From WJKG01 sp964627305 (GTDB taxonomy: Bacteria; Zixibacteria; MSB-5A5; GN15; FEB-12), in contig CAZVHP010000004.1 in assembly GCA_964627305.1 (NCBI GenBank), forward strand, positions 124,001 through 188,000: a stretch of DNA of 64,000 nt. The letters run 5' to 3'. Shown piece after piece: positions 33,246 to 42,280 of this stretch; the first letter of the stretch is position 1, and each line of letters begins with the position of its first letter. The position numbers and the translations under genes are program-made. Below the pieces are notes generated by a model that was not told the origin of the DNA, ran no database searches, and worked only from the letters and a program-made list of their open reading frames with translations.

Positions 33246-34241
33246 ATGGAGACCATGAGACGAATCCTTCCGATTTCTCTGGTGCTGCTGATGACAATGG
33301 TGCTGATGACAATAGCGCTTGCTACTGCATCGGCGGCTGACACGACTGATTCACTCAACACCCTGCTGCGCAAGGGGGGCAAAGGCCTTGCAGACAAGAT
33401 GTACGACAAGGCCATCCTCAACTACGAGGCCGCGCTGCAACTGGATGAAACCAATTACGAGGCGATCAAGAACCTGGGAGTGGCCTACTCGGCTGTCGGC
33501 AACCGGACACAGGCCCTGCGGTTCTTCGAGCAGGCCCTCAAGCTCAATCCCCTCGATCCTGAGAACCTGAACAATCTGGGTGCTCATTACAGCGAAGAAG
33601 GGGACTACCAGAAGTCGATAGATTTCTTCCACAAGGCACTGGAAATCGATTCGCTCGATCCGGTGACGTTGACCAACCTCGGTCAGGAGTACGCCCGGAT
33701 CGGCCGGGTCGGCAAGGCCCTGCCGTTGCTGCGTCTGGCTGACAGTATCAATCCCCGGAATGCCGCAACGCTCTACGTGATCGGTAACTGCTACGCGGAG
33801 ATGAACGTGTACGACAGCGCCGAAGTGTACTACCTGAACACAGTCAGGCACGGCGGCACAGGGGGGCAGTTGCACTATTTCCTCGGGGTCGTTCAGGAAC
33901 GAATGGGTAAGCCGGAGGCGGCAGAAGAAAGCTTCCGCAAGGCACTGGAGTATCAGCCCGACTACCGGGACTGCCTGCAGGCGCTGGGTGTCATGTACCT
34001 GACCAGTGATCGCTTCGCTCTGGCGGCGGAGCAGTTCGGGCGCGCCGTCGCGGTTGACTCGAGCTTCTGGGCGGGGTGGATCGGCTTGGGGGCGGCCCAG
34101 GCGCTCGACGGCATGAATGCAGCCGCCGACTCGGTTCTGGAGCGGTTGTTTACGGCTGATTCGGCCATGGGGTTTCAGATGCTGGATCTGGTCAGGCGAC
34201 ATCATCCCCGGGTCAAGGAGCGCGACAAGTCAGGCAACTGA
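33246..34241 (+). CDS. Secreted TPR-repeat protein
   Basis: 331 residues with an N-terminal signal sequence (ISLVLLMTMVLMTIALATASA) and about eight TPR units from ~40 to ~315 (AILNYEAALQLDETNYEAIK, ALRFFEQALKLNPLDPENLN, SIDFFHKALEIDSLDPVTLT). It is likely a periplasmic scaffold. A TATAAG at 33235-33240 lies 5 bases before the first ATG and there is no good SD, so it may be leaderless; the ATG at 33255 is an alternative. Confidence 0.85.
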   Translation: METMRRILPISLVLLMTMVLMTIALATASAADTTDSLNTLLRKGGKGLADKMYDKAILNYEAALQLDETNYEAIKNLGVAYSAVGNRTQALRFFEQALKLNPLDPENLNNLGAHYSEEGDYQKSIDFFHKALEIDSLDPVTLTNLGQEYARIGRVGKALPLLRLADSINPRNAATLYVIGNCYAEMNVYDSAEVYYLNTVRHGGTGGQLHYFLGVVQERMGKPEAAEESFRKALEYQPDYRDCLQALGVMYLTSDRFALAAEQFGRAVAVDSSFWAGWIGLGAAQALDGMNAAADSVLERLFTADSAMGFQMLDLVRRHHPRVKERDKSGN

Positions 34242-34458
34242 TCCGGGGGCATGATTCGTTTCTCCCTGGGTCTTTCTGGTCAGGTCCTCCGCGGGCAGTG
34301 GGACAACATCCACAGCTGTTCACTTGATCCCACAAAAGCAGCCCCAGCCGGCGATATTATCTTCTTTAATAACAGCATGTTATCCATTGCGGCACACGCT
34401 TTGTTAGGTACTACTACGGGAAGACGTGCAATCATGAGCCATAACAAGGAGTGGAGAC

Positions 34459-35028
34459 ATGAGGTTATCAGGCGTTCTGTTGGCACTTCTGCTGCTGAGT
34501 GGCGGCAGCCTTGTGGCAGGGGAGCCGACACCGGACAAAGTCGTCGGTGAGGCGGTACAAGAGGCCCAGGCCCAGACAGCGAAGGAGGCGGCTATTCACC
34601 AGGCCGCAGTCACCAGACATGAGCGGTTCAGCCATGCGGTTGATCTGTGGCACGATTCTCACCTAAAGGGGGACAAGGAGCAGATCCGTCGGCACACCAC
34701 GCAACTGTTCCTTTTAATGGATAACGACATCGAGGCTTCGCGTCTGGCACTGGCCGGAACTGCCGTCAAAGTGAGCAAATCGTCGTACGGACCACAGCAG
34801 GACCGCGAAACCACCTATCGTGGTGTCTACTCACGTCCTCGGACGGAGTTCGAGAAGAAACAGTCCGAGATTCTGGCGAAACGTCGGCTGGCCGAGTCGG
34901 CCCGCCGGAGCGAGGCATTCTCGAACCGTTTTCGCCTGTTCAATGACTACCTGGAACTGATGAAACGAGCGACCGAGCCGACAAAGGTGCAAATGGCCGA
35001 GGGTGGGGACGAAGATCCCATTAAGTAG
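34459..35028 (+). CDS. Secreted hypothetical protein
   Basis: 189 residues. Signal peptide MRLSGVLLALLLLSGGSLVAG, AGGAG 7 bases before the ATG. The mature part is helical and Gln/Glu/Arg rich (AVQEAQAQTAKEAAIHQAAV, RRHTTQLFLLMDNDIEASRL), with no Cys. No family recognised. A terminator follows. Confidence 0.7.
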   Translation: MRLSGVLLALLLLSGGSLVAGEPTPDKVVGEAVQEAQAQTAKEAAIHQAAVTRHERFSHAVDLWHDSHLKGDKEQIRRHTTQLFLLMDNDIEASRLALAGTAVKVSKSSYGPQQDRETTYRGVYSRPRTEFEKKQSEILAKRRLAESARRSEAFSNRFRLFNDYLELMKRATEPTKVQMAEGGDEDPIK

Positions 35029-35091
35029 CTGCCCTGGCTGAGAGGGTAGCTGCGCTTTCTTGCCATACATCTGCGGCTCTTTTCGAGGGGC

Positions 35092-35126
35092 GTCGCCGGG
35101 GCCATGTGCACCGGCGACGTCTTTAT
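35092..35126 (+). terminator. Intrinsic terminator
   Basis: 9-bp perfect stem CGTCGCCGG (35092-35100) with CCGGCGACG (35112-35120), 11-base loop, then TCTTTA. It closes the 34.5 kb gene. Confidence 0.75.
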
Positions 35127-35156
35127 TCATGGTCCTGTCGGAGTCTGACACATAGA

Positions 35157-35190
35157 AGGGCCGCCGGCCAGTGGCCAGCGGCCCTTATTC
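35157..35190. terminator. Bidirectional terminator between convergent genes
   Basis: 9-bp stem AAGGGCCGC (35157-35165) with GCGGCCCTT (35179-35187); the loop holds a second small GGCC/TGGCC pairing; TTATT follows on the plus strand. It lies before the stop of the minus-strand gene at 35224. Confidence 0.7.
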
Positions 35191-35223
35191 ATGCTCACTC
35201 CGATATGAGCACATCCGTCTTGA

Positions 35224-35769
35224 CTACTTGCCGGCAGAAACGGTGACGATCACCTTGACCGAGTCGATGCCGAAATCGATCGGGCTGGCATCGGACAGAG
35301 CGAAGAATTTGAACTGCCCCTCCTCGGCCATGTCGCGCAGCTGCTGGATATTGGCAACGTAGTTGAAAGACTCAGCGTAGCCAATGAAGATGTCCTCGGA
35401 GTCCGGCAGAGGCAGGCTGAAGATGCGTATGGCGTCGGCCATTACCTCAGCCTTGGTGGAGCTGCCGTTGAGACTGGACGTGATCGGGGCGACGTACAGA
35501 TAAGCAGTAATGGCCTGGCCGGAGTTGTTGTCCATCCAGAGTTCGAAGCCGACATTGTCGATGTCCTTGATATCGTCCTTGTGATCCTGCCAGTCTTCTT
35601 CCTCGGTGACGTCAACTGCCTGATAGTAGAAGTCGTTCAAGGAGGCGACCGAGAGATTCTCATACATGACGGTGATCACGAAAGTCCCGCTGATGAGATT
35701 GCAGGCGACGAATGCCAACAGGGCCACTCCCAGTGGCAGGGTGCGGAGTCTGGAGATGATCTGTTTCAT
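35224..35769 (-). CDS. Predicted exported beta-rich protein
   Basis: 181 residues with GGAGG before the ATG. The signal segment (LGVALLAFVACNLISG) has a Cys at 23 but an imperfect lipobox (FVAC), so lipidation is uncertain. The remainder is beta-rich (SGTFVITVMYENLSVASLND, GFELWMDNNSGQAITAYLYV) and resembles small beta-sandwich proteins. It lies 12 bases after the barrel gene at 35782 and is probably co-transcribed. Confidence 0.7.
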   Translation of the reverse strand: MKQIISRLRTLPLGVALLAFVACNLISGTFVITVMYENLSVASLNDFYYQAVDVTEEEDWQDHKDDIKDIDNVGFELWMDNNSGQAITAYLYVAPITSSLNGSSTKAEVMADAIRIFSLPLPDSEDIFIGYAESFNYVANIQQLRDMAEEGQFKFFALSDASPIDFGIDSVKVIVTVSAGK

Positions 35770-35781
35770 GGCTGCGCCTCC

Positions 35782-36324
35782 TTACATCCCGAAGTGATAG
35801 TTAAGCCCGGCAGTGACAATAGCGGACTTCTTGGTTGCGCCACCCTCGGTACCGATGGCGAGGAAGCGTCCGCGGCCCTCGATGCTGATTCCTCTGGCGA
35901 CTCCGACTTCAAGCCCCAGACCGAGAGAGTAGCCGATGTTGGATTGATCATAGTCCATCTGGTCGTTCTTGACCTTGTAGGAGCCAATGCCGGCAAACAG
36001 GATCATCCTCGGACCGGGAGCGCCAAAGCCTGAGAACAGGACAGCATCAAGACCGAAGCCGGTGATACTGCTGCCATCCGGATCATCGATCACATCATCG
36101 ATGTCAGCGCCGCCGTAGGATGCGAAAGAGAGATACGGCTCGAACGTGATCAAGGCGACATTTAGGCGTCCCTTAAAGCCGAAATTGGTTCCGGAGGACT
36201 GATCGTCCTGGATTACCGGCACCTCCATACCGCCGAATACGCCGGCACCCAGTTTCACGCCCTGGGCGGCAACCAGGTGTGGCAGTACCAGCAGGCAAAT
36301 TGCGAGCAGAAGCAGTTTCTTCAT
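35782..36324 (-). CDS. Outer-membrane beta-barrel protein
   Basis: 180 residues. Signal peptide (LLLLAICLLVLPHLVAAQ), then alternating strands (VKLGAGVFGGMEVPVI, VALITFEPYLSFASYGG, GYSLGLGLEVGVARGISIEG) ending YHFGM. A small 8-strand barrel (OmpA/OmpW-like size) is likely. GGAG 6 bases before the ATG. Confidence 0.8.
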   Translation of the reverse strand: MKKLLLLAICLLVLPHLVAAQGVKLGAGVFGGMEVPVIQDDQSSGTNFGFKGRLNVALITFEPYLSFASYGGADIDDVIDDPDGSSITGFGLDAVLFSGFGAPGPRMILFAGIGSYKVKNDQMDYDQSNIGYSLGLGLEVGVARGISIEGRGRFLAIGTEGGATKKSAIVTAGLNYHFGM

Positions 36325-36488
36325 GGATTACTCCGCTTGTGGGTTCTAAATACCGCAGAATATCTCGGACCAGAGTCTTCGGGGTGAGCCTGCTGATCTT
36401 TCGCAATGTTACATGCCCGGACACTTACATGTCAAGCTTTGAAGCAATCACCAGATGCGGCGTGGCTGCGAACGGTGAATTGGCGGCC

Positions 36489-37583
36489 CTAAATCCGAAT
36501 GCGAATCTGGGCTGCGTACTGGCGCTTGCCGTCACCGGCCTTCTGTCCCCGGCTGTCGAACTGGTAGCTGGCAGCATCGATCTCGATTATGGCCAGATCA
36601 AGCCCCAATCCCATTGAAGCGTTACCTCGCCCGTAACCGCCACGGACAAACAGCAGTCCCAGCAACTCCAGCTCGGCTCCGAGGTTGAAGCGCTTGTTGA
36701 AGTCAGTGTCATAGTGGCCAAGCATGTCATTGAAATCAGCCGCCAGAATCAAATTCCGGTTCAGTCGCCAGTGAGCGCCAAGGTTGAAGATTCTCGGCAT
36801 GCCCTCGCCATCGATCGAACTGAGAGCATTGTCGATATCGAAGCCGACCTCTACCCGCCCCGGCATTAGCTCATAGAGAAGGCCGAGATCGGCACTCCAG
36901 CCGGTTGTCTTGGACTCCTCGAGGTTATCGAGGCTCGCCTGATAGTCGTAGTCTTCAGGGTCGAGGATTTCGGCGGTTTCATAGCGACTGATGAGCTTGC
37001 CGCTTACGCCCATGTAAACCGGGTTGGGGAGCAGTCGCATGCTCCACGAGGTCGGCAGCCTGAAAGCGGCACCGGCGGTGAAGACTCGATCGACACGTCC
37101 GTGCGCATGTAGTTGTGGTTCGATGAACGGGATGGGCTGCACAGCCCGATAGTCCAGATCGCCGGTGGCGTAGGCCCCGATACCGATACCATTGAAAGTG
37201 ACACCGACATTGGCGTTGGCCTTGGCACCCAGCCAGGTGCCATTCCACTCCTGCAGATCATTATACAATTCGATCTGACGGTAGAGCGGTAGTTCCAGGT
37301 AGTCGGTCAGTTCGTCCTGGTGGTCATCGACAAACCTGACCAGATCGACAGTACTTTTGCCCGTTGAGACGGAGACAGAGGCGATGTCGAAGCTGAATCC
37401 CGCGCGGGCCAACTGGGCGGGATTGTAAATCATGCCCTCGAACGTACCGAGAGTCGTCAGCCCCACACCGCCCATGCCCAGCGATCGCACTGAGCGGTAC
37501 TCGACCGACGGAGCCTCGGCCGCTGCTGAAACAGCCAGGATCGTAAGAATGGCTGCAGCAACGATGATTCTGCTGATTCTCAT
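36489..37583 (-). CDS. TraF/FadL-like outer-membrane protein
   Basis: 364 residues from the ATG at 37583, which has AGGA 5 bases upstream. Signal peptide (SRIIVAAAILTILAVSAAAE), then the family start YRSVRSLGMGGVGLTTLG with MIYNPAQLARAG, like PorV/FadL-type and TraF-like DUF5723 barrels. Ends with an aromatic-rich strand (YAAQIRIRI). It precedes the barrel pair at 35-36 kb with a 164-base gap. Confidence 0.78.
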   Translation of the reverse strand: MRISRIIVAAAILTILAVSAAAEAPSVEYRSVRSLGMGGVGLTTLGTFEGMIYNPAQLARAGFSFDIASVSVSTGKSTVDLVRFVDDHQDELTDYLELPLYRQIELYNDLQEWNGTWLGAKANANVGVTFNGIGIGAYATGDLDYRAVQPIPFIEPQLHAHGRVDRVFTAGAAFRLPTSWSMRLLPNPVYMGVSGKLISRYETAEILDPEDYDYQASLDNLEESKTTGWSADLGLLYELMPGRVEVGFDIDNALSSIDGEGMPRIFNLGAHWRLNRNLILAADFNDMLGHYDTDFNKRFNLGAELELLGLLFVRGGYGRGNASMGLGLDLAIIEIDAASYQFDSRGQKAGDGKRQYAAQIRIRI

Positions 37584-37761
37584 AGCGTTCCTTTCGCGCA
37601 CTCGGGGCGATGATGAACGGACGGATTCGATGTGTGCGACTAACGTGTGTGTTGTTTCGATCTTCAGGCTGTCCCTGCGCCCGATACTTCTGTACGGTAG
37701 ATGATAGCCTTCGGAACAGCCGCCGTCAACGATTTATGTCATGGGAATACCGGAACTGCGC

Positions 37762-37789
37762 TTGACTTGGGCATCTTTTCGGGTATAAT
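37762..37789 (+). promoter_or_regulatory. Promoter of tRNA-Glu
   Basis: TTGACT (37762-37767), 16-base spacer, perfect TATAAT (37784-37789). Predicted start ~37796, 20 bases before the tRNA. Confidence 0.85.
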
Positions 37790-37815
37790 GGTTTGCCGGA
37801 ACAAGGCAGTAGTGT

Positions 37816-37891
37816 GACCCCATCGTCTAGTGGCCTAGGACGACGCCCTTTCACGGCGTAAACACGGGTTCGAGTCCCGTTGGGGTCACCA
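37816..37891 (+). tRNA. tRNA-Glu(UUC)
   Basis: 76 bases with encoded CCA (37889-37891). Acceptor GACCCCA/TGGGGTC, anticodon stem ACGCC/GGCGT with loop CTTTCAC (anticodon TTC at 37850-37852), T-arm GGGTTCGAGTCCC. Discriminator A at 37888. Confidence 0.97.
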
Positions 37892-37979
37892 TTTCTGATT
37901 TTGGCCCGGGGTTTCCACACGTCCGGATGATCAGCACCCCGCCGCTGCTCACCTGAGAAGCGCTGCCGTCATCATCCTG

Positions 37980-38861
37980 TCAGGCAAACGACTGCACTGT
38001 CTGCCAGAGTTGTCGAACGCTCTCGCCGGAGGAGCAGTCTGTCTCAACAATCGTCCGCATTCCCACCTGCGCCGCCGTCACCCCCGGATCATACGGAATA
38101 CGACCGGCCACCAGCACACCCCCGTCCCGGGCCATCTGCTCGATTTGCTCGGTCATACCCGGATTGATATCCCACTTGTTGACACACAGCGCCACCGGAA
38201 GCCCGAAGTGATTGGCCAGGCTCAATATACGTGCCAGGTCGTATTCGCCCGAAACGGTCGGCTCGGTCACAACCAGGACCTTCGTGGCCCCTGTCAAGGT
38301 GGCAATCGCCGGACAGCCTATCCCCGGCGGTCCATCGACAATCAGTAGATTGCGCCCCTCAGCCTCGGCTACCGCGCGGGCCTCCCGGCGAACAATCGAC
38401 ACCAGTTTGCCGGAGTTTTCGGCGGCAATGCCCAGCCTCGCATGCACCATCGGGCCGCAACGTGTGCGCGACACCATCCACTCACCGCAGTGAGATTCCG
38501 GGAAATCAATGGCGCCGTCGGGACACAGCCGAACACACACTCCGCACCCTTCGCAGGAGATCGGGTCGATGTAGTATGACAACTTGCCCGCGGCGTCCAT
38601 TTCGATCCGCACGGCATCAAACCGACACACGTCATGACAGACTCCACACTGCTGGCAGATCGACTGATCGATCACAGCCTCGTGCCCGCTGAAGAACTGC
38701 TCCCGCCGCTCTGTGTCAGGAGCCAGCAGCAGATGCAAATCGGCAGCGTCGACATCACAGTCGGCCACCACGGCCGTCTCGGCCAGCACCGCGAATGCGG
38801 CTGTCAAGCTTGTCTTTCCCGTTCCGCCCTTGCCGCTGAGTATGACCAGTTCCTCAGGCAT
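37980..38861 (-). CDS. MinD-family P-loop ATPase with inserted 4Fe-4S ferredoxin domain
   Basis: 293 residues from the ATG at 38861. Walker A VILSGKGGTGKTSLTAAFA with the deviant Lys, then two ferredoxin clusters (CQQCGVCHDVC and CEGCGVCVRLCP), then LLIVDGPPGIGCPAIATLTG (Walker B-like). Such ATPases usually occur as tandem pairs with a regulator, thought to act in Fe-S or metal-cofactor handling. Here the start lies 3 bases from an IS remnant; the partner and original promoter seem to be lost. Confidence 0.9.
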   Translation of the reverse strand: MPEELVILSGKGGTGKTSLTAAFAVLAETAVVADCDVDAADLHLLLAPDTERREQFFSGHEAVIDQSICQQCGVCHDVCRFDAVRIEMDAAGKLSYYIDPISCEGCGVCVRLCPDGAIDFPESHCGEWMVSRTRCGPMVHARLGIAAENSGKLVSIVRREARAVAEAEGRNLLIVDGPPGIGCPAIATLTGATKVLVVTEPTVSGEYDLARILSLANHFGLPVALCVNKWDINPGMTEQIEQMARDGGVLVAGRIPYDPGVTAAQVGMRTIVETDCSSGESVRQLWQTVQSFA

Positions 38862-38863
38862 GC

Positions 38864-39820
38864 CACCTTGATTTGGATTTTGTCCACGAAGCTGTTCGGG
38901 ATCGCTACTGTCAGGACAACGGCCGTCCTTCAATCGACCCGGAGGTGATTATCCGTTTGTTCTTGATCCAGGCCATGGATGGTATCTCTCATGTGCGTGA
39001 GTTGATGCGTCAAGTGCAGGTGAACCTGGCCTATCGCTGGTTCATCGGTTATGAACTTGATGAGACGCTACCCGATCATTCGACCTTATCGAAAGCGCTG
39101 GATCGTTTTGGTGATGCTGTGTTCAACGAGTTATTTTCGCGCAGTGTGTCTCAGTGTCAGGCGAGTGGTTTGATCGATGGCAAGGTTCTGCATGTTGATG
39201 CCACGACCATCCGTGCGGACATTGATGCCAATAAGGTGAATCAGGCGGGCAGTTGTGATCCTGATGCTCGTTTTGGTCGTTTTCCCGGCGGCCGGATCAA
39301 GCCGGGGTACAAGCAGCATACGGTGGCCGACGGGAAGAAGCGGGTAGTGGTTGGTGTTTCGGTCACGCCGGCGAACTGTCCTGATGATTCAACCATGACG
39401 GCGATGGTTGATGACGCCATCGATCGTTTGGAGCAGGTTCCCCGGGCGGTGTGTGCCGATGCGGCCTTGATTGAGTTACGAGCGGACAGTAAAACCGAGA
39501 GTTTCAAGAAGCTGTATCGAAGTCGGGCGCCGGTGATTGAGGGGATCTTCGGAGAGGCGAAACAATGGCATGGGTTGCGTCGGGCGTGGCGGCGTGGTCT
39601 GCATAAGATGCAGGTGCAGTGCTGGTTGGTGGCGGCCGTTCTCAATTTCAAGCGCCTGGCGGCGCGTTTTAGACTGTTATGGCCCTCTGCAACGGCCATC
39701 CGATACCTGTGGGGCGCCCTCAGGCGACTCCTGGGCGACTATCTGCCGGCAATAGCCACTCACCGCGAGCTGGCCACGCATTGAGCGACTGCAACCACAA
39801 TACCCGGGTTCTTCAACAAG
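38864..39820 (+). mobile_element. Truncated IS1182-like insertion sequence remnant
   Basis: Left end starts inside the transposase gene against the MinD ATG; right end ends at CTTCAACAAG (39811-39820), which interrupts the sigma-54 gene and resembles the TTGTTGAA-type terminal sequences of IS1182-like elements. No left terminal repeat is present, so no target duplication can be tested here. The element is not complete. Confidence 0.75.
38873..39784 (+). pseudogene. IS1182-like transposase remnant (5'-truncated, probable internal deletion)
   Basis: 303 residues. The start DFVHEAVRDRYCQDNGRPSI corresponds to a point well inside normal IS1182-type transposases, so the N-terminus is missing. The first catalytic Asp lies in LHVDATTIRADID and the Glu may be in VIEGIFGEAKQWHGLRRAW. 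Between the second Asp region (AVCADAALIELRADSK) and TESFKKLYRSR the Cys-rich ~100 residues expected in the family are absent. Start and length are therefore nominal. Confidence 0.8.
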
Positions 39821-40513
39821 CCCCTTGGCCAGGGCCACCTTCCCCAGCTTGTCCTTCTTGGCATCGGTAAAGGCCCCCTGAACATACCCGAACAATTCTG
39901 ACTCGAATAGCTGGGTCGGCAGGGTCCCGCAGTTGATGACGACCAGGTTGTTGTCCTGGCGCGGGCTGATATTGTGAATCGCCCGGGCGAACAACTCCTT
40001 GCCTGAGCCGGAGGGCCCCTGTATCAGCACCGTGCTCTCGCTGTCGGCGATATCCGACAGCATCGAAAACAGCCTGATTATCTTCGGGCTCTTCGAAACG
40101 ATATCCTCGAACGAGTACTGACGATTCAACTCCTTGCGCAACTCCTCGATAGTCGAAAGATCGCGGAATGTCTCGACAGCACCAAGAACCTGACCATCCA
40201 CATCGCGCAGAACCGCCGTGGAAATGCTGATAGGTACCGTCTCGCCGTGGACGTTTATGATATTGATCTGCCGGCCTACCTCTTCCTGCCCCGTCTGGAG
40301 CGTGCCCCGTAACGGGCAGTTCTGGCAGATGTCGGAATGGAAGATATCGTAGCACTTCTTCCCAACCGCACGTGAGGCCGGGATGCCCGTGATCCGTTCG
40401 GCGGCCCGGTTGAAACTGGTAATGATGCGATCCGAGTCCACGGTGAAAACCCCGTCGGCAACGGAGTTGAGGATTACCTTGAAAAACCGCAGGTCTCTTG
40501 GTGTCTCAGTCAC
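39821..40513 (-). pseudogene. PAS-domain sigma-54 activator, C-terminus lost to the IS
   Basis: From the GTG at 40513 (AAGG 8 bases upstream) the protein has a PAS domain (SVADGVFTVDSDRIITSFNR; with a CxxxxxxCxxC-like KCYDIFHSDICQNCP) and the first half of the AAA+ domain: Walker A LIQGPSGSGKELFARAIH and GAFTDAKKDKLGKVALAKG, which contains the GAFTGA-type loop (here GAFTDA). At that point it enters IS sequence and reads on to a stop at 39677. Walker B, the R-finger and the HTH are missing, so it cannot activate transcription. Confidence 0.88.
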
Positions 40514-40684
40514 AATGGCCGCCTTCTGCACGAAAACAGGTCTGATTCTGTTCGTCCTGCGCAATATAGGGAATAGTCATCTTGAGGCCAAAGCGAATTG
40601 CTCTGACCGGCTGGTCTGTCAGAAACGGGGCCGCACGGCCGGAAAAGGACCTGCGGCTTAACGAGTCTTCATTGCCCCCGATAC

Positions 40685-41278
40685 TCAGTCCCTGCGCCAC
40701 GATACTCGGTCCCCGACCGCAATACCGTGCTTCTTGCAGAAATCTGCCACAACCTCAATCACATACGGTGCCGGCGCACTTGACATGTATGATCGCCTGG
40801 AATACGGAGTCGTGTTCTCGTGAATGGTGACAATCGAAGAATCCTCCCCCACAAAGATCATGTCCAGTGATAAAGGCGTGTTGTGCATCCAGAACGACTG
40901 AATGCGATTCTCCTCGAAGATGAACAGCATTCCCTGATCCGGCCGCATCGACTCCCGATACATCATGCCCACTTGCCGACTTGCAGGATCGTCGGCGATC
41001 TCGATCTCTATCGTCACACTGTCGGCGGAACCTGCCGCCGCGGCTTCGGACGGGTAGAACGTCAGCGACCCCTCCCGAACAAACTTGCCGCTCAGATTTG
41101 GCCCCGAATGCGGTGGTGGAGGCGACAACGGCGGGTCCGACTGGCACTGCGGCATGAGTATCACTACGATGACGGCCACAACAAACACCGCGCTCACAAA
41201 CCAGACCCATCCCGGCGGTCTGCCTTTCGGGCGTTGCTGGAGTCTGGAAGTTGTCGTCGTGCGCTTCTTCTTCGCCAT
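40685..41278 (-). CDS. DUF192 family membrane-anchored protein
   Basis: 197 residues from the ATG at 41278. A basic N-terminus, a membrane anchor (WVWFVSAVFVVAVIVVILM), a short Pro-rich linker, and the DUF192 fold: ADDPASRQVGMMYRES, QGMLFIFEENRIQSFWMHNT, LDMIFVGEDSSIV. Function unknown; found outside the inner membrane in many bacteria. Stop 171 bases from the sigma-54 remnant start. Confidence 0.88.
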   Translation of the reverse strand: MAKKKRTTTTSRLQQRPKGRPPGWVWFVSAVFVVAVIVVILMPQCQSDPPLSPPPPHSGPNLSGKFVREGSLTFYPSEAAAAGSADSVTIEIEIADDPASRQVGMMYRESMRPDQGMLFIFEENRIQSFWMHNTPLSLDMIFVGEDSSIVTIHENTTPYSRRSYMSSAPAPYVIEVVADFCKKHGIAVGDRVSWRRD

Positions 41279-41414
41279 GTCTCCTGCTCCCGATATCCAG
41301 GGTACTCGCCCCATAAGTTATACCACGAGGCCGCCAGAGCAAGACCTTTACTGATACTTAAGCTGGTTTCCTGAGACAACGGAGGAACCGAGGCTGCCCC
41401 CGACCGGGTATCGG

Positions 41415-41990
41415 CTACTGCACCGGGCGCATTTCCACCGCGAATCGTGAGGCCACCTCGCCGATCAGATAGATCAGCGACTGCGAGTTCGGGACGCAGA
41501 AGCGCGGCGAAAACTGCTCGAAATGGCGATGTTCCCACTGACAGCGGTGCCGCTCAAAGGGATTGCCGAAAGCGTCCTCCTGCGCGGTCGTGTTCTTCGG
41601 CGTGGCCACGATCACATTGCGCCCCTTCTTCAGGCACAGATCCACCAGCCGCATCCCCTCACCCAGGTCAAAGTGCTCGATTACATCGATCAGCAGAATC
41701 AGATCATACCGGAAGTCCAGCCGGGGCAGAACCTCGCGCGCGTCACCGGTGTAGATATTGTCGTACACGTACTTGTGCAGCGGTGTAAGGTATTTGTCAA
41801 AGACCTCAATCCCATCGATTCGACGCGTCCACTTTTCATAATCCGCGGCCGCCCCCCAGAACTCAAGATACTCACGGGCCAACACACCGTATTTGCCGAA
41901 CCCCACCCCAATATCCAAAACGCTGTGCGGCCTGGTCTGGTAGATGAGCTGTGTGATCTCGTTGAGCTGCAAGTAACTGCTCGTCGGCAT
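41415..41990 (-). CDS. SAM-dependent methyltransferase, class I
   Basis: 191 residues from the ATG at 41990 with GGAGG 8 bases upstream. Motif I is SVLDIGVGFGKYGVLARE, then GIEVFDKYLTPLHKYVYD, and motif III/IV LILLIDVIEHFDLGEGM. It resembles small-molecule or lipid/glycan methyltransferases. Divergent from pruA; the 290-base spacer holds no other gene. Confidence 0.85.
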   Translation of the reverse strand: MPTSSYLQLNEITQLIYQTRPHSVLDIGVGFGKYGVLAREYLEFWGAAADYEKWTRRIDGIEVFDKYLTPLHKYVYDNIYTGDAREVLPRLDFRYDLILLIDVIEHFDLGEGMRLVDLCLKKGRNVIVATPKNTTAQEDAFGNPFERHRCQWEHRHFEQFSPRFCVPNSQSLIYLIGEVASRFAVEMRPVQ

Positions 41991-42280
41991 GAGAACGTCC
42001 TCCATGAGTTGTGCCGCGCTCCTGTCGCATTACAGGGCAACACTGCGACATGCGATCTCCCGTTCACATTGTCGGCTGTCACCGTCGGATTCTTCACACC
42101 GTGACCCCTGAAAGCACAGCCGTATTGCTTCCGAAAATCGGCCATTGAACAGCGACAATCGGGTTGTCCCCCCTTGCCCGATATGCCGTTTGTACATATA
42201 CTGTCCGGACGATATGGAGAATTTGCTTTAATGATAACCACATAGCGGATGTCCTGATCACATCCCATCGGAGGAAAGCA

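Noticed and set aside
39677..39820. C-terminal extension of the sigma-54 protein
   Set aside because: These codons are IS sequence read in frame, not native protein.
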